Source: Mangrovactinospora gilvigrisea (GTDB lineage: Bacteria; Actinomycetota; Actinomycetes; Streptomycetales; Streptomycetaceae). From it: a DNA stretch of 36,218 nucleotides. The position numbers and the translations under genes were made by a program. This document shows, in pieces, positions 25,877 to 33,799 of the stretch (the stretch's first letter is position 1; every line of letters begins with the position of its first letter). The notes under the pieces were generated by a model. The model had not been told where the DNA came from, made no database searches, and was given only the letters and a program-made list of their open reading frames with translations. The DNA is taken from contig NZ_MLCF01000156.1 in NCBI RefSeq assembly GCF_001879105.1, positions 1-36,218 of the forward strand. Reading direction: 5' to 3'.

Positions 25877-25926
25877 ATTTCTTCCACAATGTCAGACTGT
25901 CAGTGGCGGCTGTGACGCTCAGTCAT

Positions 25927-26718
25927 GTGCCACAACACCACGCACGTGCGGTGCGTCAGAAGGCCCTGTCCCTACTCCGCGGGGGCGCCCCCTATCAGGT
26001 CGTCGCCGATCAGCTCAACGTCCCCCGCGGCACCGTCGGCTACTGGCTTCACGTTGATCGGTTCAAGCGCGGCGAGTGCCCCGGGCGGACGCCGGCGAAG
26101 TGCTGCCCCCGATGCGACGGGCTGCCGCTCGACCGACGTGTCTACGCCTACCTCCTGGGGCTCTACCTTGGCGACGGCCACATCGTCTCCAAATATCGGC
26201 AGCACACTCTCGCCATCTACTGCGACGACCACTACCCCGCCCTGAAGGATCTGGCAGAGGCTGCCCTGCGCGCCGTGCTCCCGGAATGCGGCACCGGCCG
26301 GGTCCAGCGCCCGGGTTGCACCGAGGTCAAGTCCTACTCCAGCCACTGGCAGTGCCTCTTCCCCCAGCACGGGCCCGGCAAGAAGCACAACCGCCCCATC
26401 GTGCTCGAACCGTGGCAGCAGGACATCGTCGCCGAGCACCCCTGGGAGCTGATCCGCGGCCTCATCCACTCCGACGGCTGCCGCGTTACCAACTGGACGA
26501 CCAAGATCGTTCAGGGACGGGTCAAGCGCTACGAGTACCCGCGCTACTTCTTCACCAACCTCTCCGCCGACATCATCGGCATCTACACGGACGCCCTCGA
26601 CCTGGTCGGCGTCGAGTGGACGATGGCCGCCAAGAACCGCGGCCGCATCTATGACATCAGCGTCGCCCGCAAGGCCTCCGTCGCGCTGATGGAGACGCAC
26701 GTCGGGGCCAAGTACTAG
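25927..26718 (+). CDS. Free-standing HTH plus double-LAGLIDADG (homing-endonuclease-like) protein
   Basis: This 263-residue protein has an N-terminal helix-turn-helix (about 8-41, 'RQKALSLLRGGAPYQVVADQLNVPRGTVGYWLHVDR'), a short Cys-rich element ('CCPRCDG', 59-65) and two LAGLIDADG-type helices: 'LLGLYLGDGH' (76-85, Asp83) and 'LIRGLIHSDG' (175-184, Asp183). Both metal-binding acidic residues are kept, so nuclease activity is possible. 'KSYSSHWQCLFPQHGPGKKHNR' and 'EYPRYFFTNLSADIIGIY' look like conserved family blocks. I recall similar proteins in many Streptomyces genomes, usually annotated as hypothetical or as regulators, with no known function. No intron or intein surrounds it. The start is uncertain: GTG 25927 just precedes the HTH, but GTG 25912 and 25903 are in frame, no Shine-Dalgarno stands out, and the frame stays open back into the tRNA. 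WhiA shows this fold can also serve regulation. Confidence 0.75.
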   Translation: MPQHHARAVRQKALSLLRGGAPYQVVADQLNVPRGTVGYWLHVDRFKRGECPGRTPAKCCPRCDGLPLDRRVYAYLLGLYLGDGHIVSKYRQHTLAIYCDDHYPALKDLAEAALRAVLPECGTGRVQRPGCTEVKSYSSHWQCLFPQHGPGKKHNRPIVLEPWQQDIVAEHPWELIRGLIHSDGCRVTNWTTKIVQGRVKRYEYPRYFFTNLSADIIGIYTDALDLVGVEWTMAAKNRGRIYDISVARKASVALMETHVGAKY

Positions 26719-26730
26719 GCGCGCGTTAAT

Positions 26731-26756
26731 CGCTCGCGGCCCCGTCGGCGCGAGCG
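26731..26756 (+). terminator. Hairpin after the LAGLIDADG gene
   Basis: CGCTCGC (26731-26737) and GCGAGCG (26750-26756) pair over 7 bp around a 12-nt loop, 13 nt after the stop codon. The next promoter-like TAGCGT starts at 26758. Confidence 0.5.
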
Positions 26757-26757
26757 G

Positions 26758-26763
26758 TAGCGT
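26758..26763 (+). promoter_or_regulatory. -10-like TAGCGT upstream of the ABC exporter pair
   Basis: TANNNT match that would give a leader of about 120 nt before GTG 26890. The leader contains a small CGGGC-GGC-GCCCG hairpin (26785-26797). No -35 is obvious. Confidence 0.25.
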
Positions 26764-26889
26764 GCCGCGCGGTGATCTGAACTCCGGGCGGCGCCCGCCA
26801 CGCGCGCCGCAGACGACGTCCGATCCGCCGCCGCGGCTGCTGCTGCCTCGCGGGGCGGTTCCCTCGCCGATCCTGGAGCCCCCTCCGCC

Positions 26890-28704
26890 GTGCGCACCCT
26901 CCGGTTCCTCGCCGAACTCCCCCGCGCCCACCCCGGCCTGGCCGCCGGCTGGTGGGGGCTGATCCTGCTCCGCGGGCTGCTGCCCGCCTCCTTCACGCTG
27001 CTGGTCGGGGCGCTGGTGGAGGACGTCCGCGAGGGACGCCCCGACACCGCCGCCCTCGCCGCCACCGCTGCCGTCTTCGTCCTCCTGCAAGTCCTCGGCC
27101 CGCTCCATGCCGAGGCCGGCGCGCATCTCGGCGAGCGGCTCGCCGGGCGGCTCTACGCGCGCCTGCTGGACGGCGCGACACGTCCGCCCGGCCTCGCCCA
27201 CCTCGAGTCGCCGGATCTCGCCGAAGACCTCGCCGTCGCCCGCGACTTCGAGACCGGCATGAGCGGCCTGATCCTGACGATGGCCGTCCCCCGGCTCGGC
27301 AGCGGCCTCGCCGAGGCGCTCGCCGGGGCCGCCCAGGCCGCCGTCCTGGCGCGGTACGCCTGGTGGGCGCCGCTGCTGGTGGGCGGGGCCTGGCTCGCCT
27401 CCCAGCGGCTGCTACGCCGCAGTTCCGCCTTCGACCTGTCGGATCCTCGGATGCGCGCCGCCCAGCAGCGCGCCGCGTACGCATTCGGCCTCGCCGTCCG
27501 CCCGCCCGCGGCCAAGGAGGTGCGGCTCTTCGGGCTCGCCGACTGGACGGTGGCACTCTTCGCCGCCGACCGCGCCCGCCTCGTGGAGTTGCGGCAGCGG
27601 GCCACCCGCCTGCGCCGCGGTCCGCTGCTGGCCTCCGTCGCGCTGCTGGTGGCGGCGAACGCCGCGTTCTTCGCCTCGCTCGCCGCGGACGCCTCGCGGG
27701 GACGCCTGACGATGGGCGCTGCGGTGGTCTTCGCCCAGGCGGCGATCGGTGCGTCGGCGCTCGGCTTCGGGGCGCTGGGCCCGGCGCTGAGCGGCGCCGC
27801 GGGGCGGGTGGCGGCGGTGCTGCCGCTGGCGGCGAAGGCGGCGAGGCGGGGCGCGCTGCCGTCCGGGTCCGGCCGTGCCGACGGCCTGCCGGTGCGCGAG
27901 CTGCGCTTCACCGGTGTGCGGTTCGGCTATCCGCACGCCGACCGTCCGGTCTTCGACGGGTTGGATCTGAGCATCGAGGCGGGCCGGTCGCTGGCGATCG
28001 TCGGCGTCAACGGGGCGGGGAAGACGACGCTGGTGAAGCTGCTGTGCCGGCTGTACGACCCGGACGGCGGCGCGATCACCGTCGACGGCATCGACCTGCG
28101 GGATCTCGGCACCGCCTGCTGGCGGTCCCGTCTCGCGGCGGTCTTCCAGGACTTCGCCCGCTATCCGCTCGCGCTGCGCGACAACGTCGACCCACCGGGG
28201 CTCGCCCCGGACGAGGACGTCCGGGCCGCGCTGGCGGACGCGGGCGCTTCGGGCGTCGCCGAGTTGGACCAGGTGCTGGCCCGCGGCTTTCCGGGCGGCA
28301 CGGAGCTGTCCGGCGGGCAGTGGCAGCGCGTGGCGATCGCCCGGGCGCTCTGCGCGGTGCGCGGCGGCGCGGGGGTGCTGGTGCTGGACGAGCCGACGGC
28401 CCAGTTGGACGTGCGCGGCGAGGCGGAGGTGTTCCGCCGGGTGCTGGCGGCGGCGCGGGGGCGGACGGTGGTGCTGGTCTCGCACCGGTTCTCCACGGTG
28501 CGTCAGGCGGATCGGATCGTGGTGCTGGAGCACGGCCGGGTGGTGGAGTCCGGTTCGCACGAGGAGCTGATGGCGGCCGGGGGCCGCTACCGCGCGCTGT
28601 ACACGCTTCAGGCGTCCGCGTTCGACGACGGGCACGGCGACGACGAGCACGGCGACGGGCACGGCACCGACGAGGAGGAGGTGCACCGTGGCGCCGGGCG
28701 ATGA
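26890..28704 (+). CDS. ABC half-exporter A (membrane domain fused to ATPase)
   Basis: This 604-residue protein has an N-terminal six-helix exporter domain (about 10-310) with an RLFGLADW coupling region, then an ATPase: Walker A 'GVNGAGKTT' (372-380), Q-loop 'VFQDFARYPL', intact signature 'LSGGQWQRVAIARAL' (473), Walker B 'VLVLDEP' with Asp500 and Glu501, and switch His in 'VSHRFSTVRQ'. The C-terminal tail after about 575 is rich in His, Asp and Glu ('HGDDEHGDGHGTDEEEVH'), a possible metal-binding or flexible segment. GTG 26890 has only a weak upstream GGAG. The gene overlaps the next by 17 nt. The pair resembles heterodimeric exporters for peptides or lipids often found with RiPP clusters, but no precursor or modification gene is visible here. 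Confidence 0.85.
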   Translation: MRTLRFLAELPRAHPGLAAGWWGLILLRGLLPASFTLLVGALVEDVREGRPDTAALAATAAVFVLLQVLGPLHAEAGAHLGERLAGRLYARLLDGATRPPGLAHLESPDLAEDLAVARDFETGMSGLILTMAVPRLGSGLAEALAGAAQAAVLARYAWWAPLLVGGAWLASQRLLRRSSAFDLSDPRMRAAQQRAAYAFGLAVRPPAAKEVRLFGLADWTVALFAADRARLVELRQRATRLRRGPLLASVALLVAANAAFFASLAADASRGRLTMGAAVVFAQAAIGASALGFGALGPALSGAAGRVAAVLPLAAKAARRGALPSGSGRADGLPVRELRFTGVRFGYPHADRPVFDGLDLSIEAGRSLAIVGVNGAGKTTLVKLLCRLYDPDGGAITVDGIDLRDLGTACWRSRLAAVFQDFARYPLALRDNVDPPGLAPDEDVRAALADAGASGVAELDQVLARGFPGGTELSGGQWQRVAIARALCAVRGGAGVLVLDEPTAQLDVRGEAEVFRRVLAAARGRTVVLVSHRFSTVRQADRIVVLEHGRVVESGSHEELMAAGGRYRALYTLQASAFDDGHGDDEHGDGHGTDEEEVHRGAGR

Positions 28705-30502
28705 GCTGGACGCGCTCCCGCCGTGGTGGCGCGGCCTGGGCCGGGCTCTCCGCCTCTGCCGTCGCGCCGGGCCGCGGCTGATGTGGGTTGCGGGCCTCAC
28801 CACCCTCGCCGCCGCGCTGCCGGATGTGCTCTTCGCGGTCGGTGTCGCCGCGCTGGGCCGGGCCGTCGCCGGTCACCGCGGTTCCGAACTGGCCGCCGCG
28901 GCGGGCCTGCTGGCGGTGCTGGCGGCGGCCGGCTGGCTGCTGGGGACGGTGGCGTCGCGTCTCGGGGAGCGGTTGTCGGAGCGCGCGGCGGTGCGGATCG
29001 AGGCGCATCTGGCCGGGTTGGAGGCGTCCGTTCCGACGGTCGAGCACCACGAGCGGCCGGAGATCCTGGCCCGGATGGCGCGGCTGCGGGACTGGGCGGG
29101 CGGGCTGAGCGAGCTGCCGGCCCGGCTGTTCGATCTGGGCGGCGGGCTGCTGCGGCTGGGCGTGACGCTGGCGCTGCTGATGTCGGTGCGTCCGGTCTTC
29201 GGGCTGCTGGGGCTCTTTGCGGTGCCGATGGCGCTGCTGCCGTTGTGGCGCAGCGCGGTGGGCTTCGCCGCCGAGGAGCGGGTGGAGCATCTGCAGCGCC
29301 GCGCCCGCCGGCTGTTCGATCTGGGGACGGACGCCGGGACGGGCAAGGAGATACGGGTGTCGGGTGCCCAGGAGCGGCTGGGGGCGTTGTGGGCGGAGGC
29401 GTGGCACCGGCGCAACCGGGTGCTGGCCCGGGTGGGTTGGTGCAACATCGGCTGGAGCCTGGTCGCGTTCGGGCTCTTCGGTGCGGCGTTCGCGGCGTGT
29501 CTGGTGGTTGAGGCGTCCACGGGTTCGACGGGTTCGGGGCCGGCGCGGGCGGGCGGAGTGCTGCTGGTGCTGGCGGCGGGCGGACGGCTGTCGGGGTATC
29601 TGGCCCGCACGGTGGACCAGTTCAACGGGTTCCGCACCATCTGGGTGGACCAGTCGCGGCGGTTGGTGTGGCTGGAGGGGTGGGCGGCGGCGGGGCGGCG
29701 GCGCTGGGACGCACCCGTCCCGGACGCGCTCACCGCGGGGATCGTCTTCGAGGACGTCTCGTTCCGCTACCCGGGCACCGACCGCCCGGTGCTGGAGGGG
29801 GTGTCGCTGCGGCTGCCGGCCGGGGCGGTGGTGGCGGTGGTCGGGGAGAACGGGGCGGGCAAGTCGACGCTGGTGAAGCTGCTCTGCCGGCTGTACGAGC
29901 CGTCGGGCGGCCGGATCCTGGTGGACGGGGTGCCGCTGGACCGCATGCCGGCGGACGGTTGGCGGTCCCGTCTCACCGGGGCGTTCCAGGACTTCTTCCC
30001 GTTCGAGTTCACCGCGGCCCGCTCGGTGGGGCTGGGCGATCTCCCGCGGATCGACGACCGGGACGCGGTCGCGGCGGCCGTCGTCCGGGCCGGGGCGGAC
30101 TCGGTGCTCGCCGGACTCCCCGACGGCCCGGAGACCCGGCTGGGCACGGCGTGGGAGGGCGGGGTGGAGCTGTCGCACGGCCAGTGGCAGAGGATCGCGC
30201 TGGCCCGGGGGTTCATGCGGGGCGCGCCGCTGCTGCGGATCCTGGACGAGCCGACGTCGGCGCTGGACGCGGAGACCGAGCACGTGCTGTTCGCCCGGTA
30301 TGCGGCGGAGGCGCGGCGCGAGGGCGCCGCGGGCGGCGTCACCGTGCTGGTCTCGCACCGGTTCTCCACCGTCCGCGCCGCGGATCTGATCGTGGTGCTG
30401 GACGGGGCGCAGGTGGTCGAGCAGGGCTCGCACCGGGAGTTGATGGCGGCGGGCGGCCGCTATGCGGAGCTGTACGGGGTGCAGGCGGCGGCCTATCGCT
30501 GA
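28688..30502 (+). CDS. ABC half-exporter B with non-canonical signature motif
   Basis: This 604-residue protein has the same architecture as its upstream neighbour: six-helix domain (about 25-330) with 'GTGKEIRVSGAQERL', then an ATPase with Walker A 'GENGAGKST' (386-394), Q-loop 'AFQDFFPFEF', signature 'LSHGQWQRIALARG' (495; His replaces the usual Gly), Walker B 'LLRILDEPTSALD' (Asp520, Glu521; an Arg intrudes into the hydrophobic strand) and switch His in 'VSHRFSTVRA'. The altered signature, beside a consensus one in the partner, suggests a heterodimer with one degenerate ATP site. GTG 28688 follows an excellent GAGGAGGTG ribosome binding site inside the end of the first gene, so translation is coupled. 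Substrate unknown. Confidence 0.85.
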   Translation: MAPGDELDALPPWWRGLGRALRLCRRAGPRLMWVAGLTTLAAALPDVLFAVGVAALGRAVAGHRGSELAAAAGLLAVLAAAGWLLGTVASRLGERLSERAAVRIEAHLAGLEASVPTVEHHERPEILARMARLRDWAGGLSELPARLFDLGGGLLRLGVTLALLMSVRPVFGLLGLFAVPMALLPLWRSAVGFAAEERVEHLQRRARRLFDLGTDAGTGKEIRVSGAQERLGALWAEAWHRRNRVLARVGWCNIGWSLVAFGLFGAAFAACLVVEASTGSTGSGPARAGGVLLVLAAGGRLSGYLARTVDQFNGFRTIWVDQSRRLVWLEGWAAAGRRRWDAPVPDALTAGIVFEDVSFRYPGTDRPVLEGVSLRLPAGAVVAVVGENGAGKSTLVKLLCRLYEPSGGRILVDGVPLDRMPADGWRSRLTGAFQDFFPFEFTAARSVGLGDLPRIDDRDAVAAAVVRAGADSVLAGLPDGPETRLGTAWEGGVELSHGQWQRIALARGFMRGAPLLRILDEPTSALDAETEHVLFARYAAEARREGAAGGVTVLVSHRFSTVRAADLIVVLDGAQVVEQGSHRELMAAGGRYAELYGVQAAAYR

Positions 30503-30570
30503 GGTGGTCCGGGGATCGCGAAACACCTCCGTCACCCGGTGGGTGGATGATGCCCCCGAGGTGATGCCGG

Positions 30571-31545
30571 ATGGCGCAGGGCGCACGGGCGTGGGTCGCG
30601 GTGGTGGGTGTCGGGGCGGTGGGGACGGCGGTCGGGGTGGCGCTGGCGGACGGCGGCCGCACGGTGGTCGCCTGCGGGGGCAGCAGCGTGCTGGACGGGC
30701 TGTCGGTGCAGGTGGACGGCGAAGGCAGAGGGGACGGCGAAGCAACAGCGGGCGGCGACGGAACACGGGGCGGCGACGGGGACGGCGGCCCGCACCGCCA
30801 CCGTGTCCGCTGGCTGCGGGACCCCGGGCAGCAGCCGCCGCCGGGCGGCCCCGCGCTGGTGGTGCTGGCCGTCAAGGCGCATCAGACGGCGGCCGCCGCG
30901 CCCTGGCTGCGGGCGCTGGCCGGCCCGGACGCCCCCGTCCTGGTGGTGCAGAACGGCGTGGAGCACCGGCAGCGGCTGGCGCCGCTCGTCCCGCCGGGCA
31001 CGCCGGTCGTCCCGGCGCTGATGTACCTCAACGCCGAGCGCACCGGCCCGGGTCGGGCCACCGCCCGGCGCACCGGCGGGCGCGGGCTGGTGGTGCCGGA
31101 CGACGCCGCGGGGCGGGCGGTGGCGGCGCTGTTCGCCGGGTCATTCCTGAACGCCGAGACGGCCGCCGACTTCCGGACCGCGGCCTGGCGCAAGCTGCTC
31201 ACCAATGTCGCCGGCAACCCGATCACCGCGCTCACCGGCCGCCGGGTGGAGGTCTTCCGCGAGCCGGCCGTCGGCGACCTGCTGCTCGCGCTGCTGGAGG
31301 AGGCCGCCGCGGTGGGCCGCGCCGAGGGCGCGGCGCTGCCCGCGGACGCGCCGGCGGAGGCGCTGACGTGGCTGCGGGCGCTGCCGCCGGGCGCGCCGTC
31401 CTCGATGCTCCAGGACCGCCTCGCCGGGAGGGAGTTGGAGCACGAGGCGCTGCTCGGCCCGGTGGTGCGGGGCGGGGACGCGCACGGCGTCCCCGTCCCG
31501 GTGGCCCGGGCCGTGCAGGCGCTGGTGGCGGCGCTCAGGCCGTGA
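30571..31545 (+). CDS. Ketopantoate reductase-like (PanE/ApbA) oxidoreductase
   Basis: This 324-residue protein has an N-terminal Rossmann fold with 'VAVVGVGAVGTAVG' (Gly13, Gly15, Gly18) for NADP and the C-terminal helical domain of ketopantoate reductases. Lys208 with Asn212 and Asn216 in 'AAWRKLLTNVAGNPITALTG' matches the catalytic lysine block; 'VVQNGVEH' holds the conserved QNG. A low-complexity Gly/Asp/Arg insert (about 50-77) replaces the usual loop after the first strands. PanE reduces 2-dehydropantoate for pantothenate synthesis, but many paralogues act on other substrates, so the symbol is withheld. ATG 30571 has a GAGGTG ribosome binding site at 30558-30563. It follows the exporter pair by 68 nt and its tail overlaps the convergent MFS gene by 11 nt. 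Confidence 0.8.
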   Translation: MAQGARAWVAVVGVGAVGTAVGVALADGGRTVVACGGSSVLDGLSVQVDGEGRGDGEATAGGDGTRGGDGDGGPHRHRVRWLRDPGQQPPPGGPALVVLAVKAHQTAAAAPWLRALAGPDAPVLVVQNGVEHRQRLAPLVPPGTPVVPALMYLNAERTGPGRATARRTGGRGLVVPDDAAGRAVAALFAGSFLNAETAADFRTAAWRKLLTNVAGNPITALTGRRVEVFREPAVGDLLLALLEEAAAVGRAEGAALPADAPAEALTWLRALPPGAPSSMLQDRLAGRELEHEALLGPVVRGGDAHGVPVPVARAVQALVAALRP

Positions 31546-33067
31546 CGGCCTCGTCCTGGGCGGGCTCGCGGCCGGTGTCGGCCGCGCCGTCCGGTGCGGC
31601 CCTGCCCGGCGCGGGGGCGTTGACGAGCAGGATCACCGTCAGCGCGCCGAGCAGCAGGGCCCCGACGCCCCACCAGGTGGCGACGTGGAAGCCGTGCACG
31701 GTGCCCCGGGCGGCGAGCAGCCCGCGCTGTGCGGGGGTGCGGATGCCGGCGGCCCGGGCGGCGATCCAGCTGGTGGTGGCGGAGGCGGCGATGGTGTTGA
31801 GCAGTGCCGTGCCCAGCGAACCGCCGACCTGCTGGGTGGAGTTGAGGGCGGCCGAGGTCACGCCGGAGTCCTGCGGGGCGACGCTGCCGGTGGCGGTGGA
31901 GATGACGGCCATGAAGGTGCAGCCCATCCCGAGCCCGAGGACGAGGATGGCGGGCAGCACCGTGCCGGCGTACCCGGAGTGGATGTTGAGGCGGGTGAGC
32001 AGGGCGAGGCCGATCGCCGCCATGGTCATCCCGGGCCCGGCGAGCCAGCGCGGCGGGACGCGGGTGAGCAGCCGTGCGGAGATCTGGGTGGAGCCGATGA
32101 TGATCGCCCCGGTCATCGGCAGGTAGGCGAGCCCGGTCTTCAGCGGCGACCAGTGCAGCACGCCCTGGAGGTAGTAGGTGAGGAACAGGAAGCTGCCGAA
32201 CATGCCGACGGCGACGAGCGCCATGCTGATCAGCGCGCCGGCCCGCTGCCGGTCGCGGACGATGTGCAGCGGCAGCAGCGGGGTGCGGGTGCGGGTCTGC
32301 CAGAGCACGAAGGCGGCGAGCAGGGCGGCGCCGCCGGCCAGCAGGGCGAGCACCAGCGCGTCGCTCCAGCCGCGCGGTTCGGCTTCGCTGAAGCCGTAGA
32401 CGACGGCGAGCAGCCCGCCGCAGCCCAGGATGACGCCGGGGATGTCGAGGCGGGAGCGGGCCCGGTCGCCGGGCCGGTCGTGCAGCAGGGAGGTCGCCCC
32501 GATGACTGCGGCGATCGCGACGGGCACGTTGACATAGAGGCACCAGCGCCAGCTCAGGTACTGGGTGAGCGCGCCGCCGGCGAGCATGCCGATGGCCCCG
32601 CCGCCGCCCGCGATGGCGCCGAAGACGCCGAACGCCTTTCCGCGTTCGCGCGGGTCGGTGAAGGTGGTGGTGAGCAGCGCGAGCGCGGCGGGTGCCAGCA
32701 GTGCGGCGAAGACGCCCTGCAGCGCGCGGGCGCCGAAGAGCATCCCGCTGCTGGTGGCGGCGCCGCCGATGGCGCTGGCGCCGGCGAAGCCGATGAGGCC
32801 GGTGATGAAGGAGCGCTTGCGGCCGAAGAGGTCGGAGAGGCGGCCGCCGAGCAGCAGCAGTCCGCCGAAGGCGAGCGTGTAGGCGGTGATCACCCATTGC
32901 CGGTTGGCGTCGCTCATCCCGAGCGCGTGCTGGGCGCTGGGGAGGGCGATGTTCACGATCGTCATGTCGAGGACGACCATCAGCTGGGCGAGGCCGATGA
33001 CGGCCAGCGCCCACCAGCGGCGCGGGTCGGGTGTGGCACGGTGTTCGGACATGGCCGGAGCGGTCAT
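31535..33067 (-). CDS. DHA2-family multidrug MFS exporter (EmrB/QacA-like)
   Basis: This 510-residue protein with about 14 hydrophobic segments has TM1 'QLMVVLDMTIVNIALPSAQHALG', the DHA2 motif D1, then motif A 'GGRLSDLFGRKRSFI', 'RALQGVFAALLAPAALALLTTTF' and motif C 'AIGMLAGGALTQYLSWRWCLYVNVPV'. Such pumps use proton flux to expel drugs or self-made antibiotics. ATG 33067 follows AGGAGG with 8-nt spacing. The AGGAGG is part of a short hairpin that could block ribosome access. The TetR-type gene ends upstream, 54 nt before this start on the same strand, so TetR and exporter probably form one transcript under TetR autocontrol. The 3' end overlaps the PanE-like gene tail to tail. Confidence 0.9.
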   Translation of the reverse strand: MTAPAMSEHRATPDPRRWWALAVIGLAQLMVVLDMTIVNIALPSAQHALGMSDANRQWVITAYTLAFGGLLLLGGRLSDLFGRKRSFITGLIGFAGASAIGGAATSSGMLFGARALQGVFAALLAPAALALLTTTFTDPRERGKAFGVFGAIAGGGGAIGMLAGGALTQYLSWRWCLYVNVPVAIAAVIGATSLLHDRPGDRARSRLDIPGVILGCGGLLAVVYGFSEAEPRGWSDALVLALLAGGAALLAAFVLWQTRTRTPLLPLHIVRDRQRAGALISMALVAVGMFGSFLFLTYYLQGVLHWSPLKTGLAYLPMTGAIIIGSTQISARLLTRVPPRWLAGPGMTMAAIGLALLTRLNIHSGYAGTVLPAILVLGLGMGCTFMAVISTATGSVAPQDSGVTSAALNSTQQVGGSLGTALLNTIAASATTSWIAARAAGIRTPAQRGLLAARGTVHGFHVATWWGVGALLLGALTVILLVNAPAPGRAAPDGAADTGREPAQDEAVTA

Positions 33068-33075
33068 GCGGCTTT

Positions 33076-33092
33076 CCTCCTGTACGAGGAGG
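33076..33092 (-). promoter_or_regulatory. Hairpin sequestering the exporter's ribosome binding site
   Basis: On the minus strand CCTCCT-CGTAC-AGGAGG pairs the Shine-Dalgarno AGGAGG with an upstream CCTCCT across a 5-nt loop, 8 nt before ATG 33067. This would lower translation initiation unless opened. Confidence 0.55.
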
Positions 33093-33121
33093 TGGAGCAG
33101 AGGGCTTGAGGGGGCCCGCGC

Positions 33122-33727
33122 TCAGCTGCCGTGGGCGCTGAGGGCGGGGAGGACGACCTCGTCGACAAGCCGTTCGAGGATCCGGTCGTCGGCCGGCTCG
33201 CCGCGCATCATGCAGCGGGTGGCGAGCTCGGACATGGCGGCGCTGATCGGCAGTTCGCCGCCGGCGGCGCGCAGCGCGTCCCCGCGGTCGCGGGCGCGCT
33301 GCAGGATGCAGGTGGCGGCGTGGTCGCGGGTGTCCGCGGAGCGCCGGTGCATGATGCGGGCCAGCTCGGGGTCCTGGCGCATGGCGGTCAGGATGCCGAG
33401 GTAGAGGTCGCCGTCCGTGGAGCGGACGCGCTCGCGGAAGCCGTCGAGCAGGGCCAGCAGGTCGCCGCGGAGGCTGCCGGTGTCCGGCGGGCGCGGGTCC
33501 TCGCCCTTGAAGCGGCACTTGACCGCGTGCGCGACGAGGTCGGGCTTGCCCGTCCAGTGGCGGTAGAGCGTGGCCTTGCTGGTCTGGGCGCGGGCGGCGA
33601 CGGCGTCCATGGTCAGGCGCTCGTAGCCGCTCTCGGCGAGCAGCTCGCAGACGGCCTCGTAGATCGCCTGGTCCGCGCGGCCGCGTCTCGCGGTGGTCGC
33701 GGCGCCGGCCGTCGACTGCGGCTCCAC
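33122..33727 (-). CDS. TetR-family transcriptional regulator
   Basis: This 201-residue protein has an N-terminal TetR DNA-binding domain (about 16-65): 'RADQAIYEAVCELLAESGYERLTMDAVAARAQTSKATLYRHWTGKPDLV', where 'TSKATLYRHW' is the recognition helix. The C-terminal region matches the TetR_C domain common in regulators of DHA2 exporters ('GDLLALLDGFRERVR', 'LGILTAMRQDPELA'). GTG 33727 follows an AGGGGG ribosome binding site. It is transcribed ahead of the exporter with a 54-nt gap and very likely represses both genes from an operator in its own promoter. The ligand may be the drug the pump exports. Confidence 0.9.
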   Translation of the reverse strand: MEPQSTAGAATTARRGRADQAIYEAVCELLAESGYERLTMDAVAARAQTSKATLYRHWTGKPDLVAHAVKCRFKGEDPRPPDTGSLRGDLLALLDGFRERVRSTDGDLYLGILTAMRQDPELARIMHRRSADTRDHAATCILQRARDRGDALRAAGGELPISAAMSELATRCMMRGEPADDRILERLVDEVVLPALSAHGS

Positions 33728-33757
33728 GCTGGACCCCCTTCCCCGTCCCCCGAGGTG

Positions 33758-33799
33758 TACGAAACGGTATCGTTCTCCAGACTACGTCAACGCTTGACG
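33758..33799 (-). promoter_or_regulatory. TetR promoter region with two inverted repeats
   Basis: On the plus strand AACG-GTAT-CGTT (within 33758-33775) is a 12-bp partial dyad with perfect 4-bp arms, and CGTCAA-CGC-TTGACG (33785-33799) is a perfect 6-bp-arm dyad. On the minus strand the second supplies TTGACG as -35 and the first contains TACCGT as -10 with a short spacer. Either dyad could be the TetR operator. Confidence 0.45.

Noticed and set aside
25790..26760. Integrative element inserted at the tRNA-Leu 3' end
   Set aside because: I found no integrase gene and no second copy of the tRNA 3' end downstream of the LAGLIDADG gene, so no att duplication is supported.
26890..30502. Lanthipeptide or other RiPP gene cluster
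   Set aside because: No precursor peptide, modifying enzyme or protease was found next to the exporter pair.
30571..31545. Biosynthetic pantothenate gene panE
   Set aside because: Paralogues with this fold are common and the loop is atypical; no other pantothenate gene is nearby, so only a PanE-like call is made.
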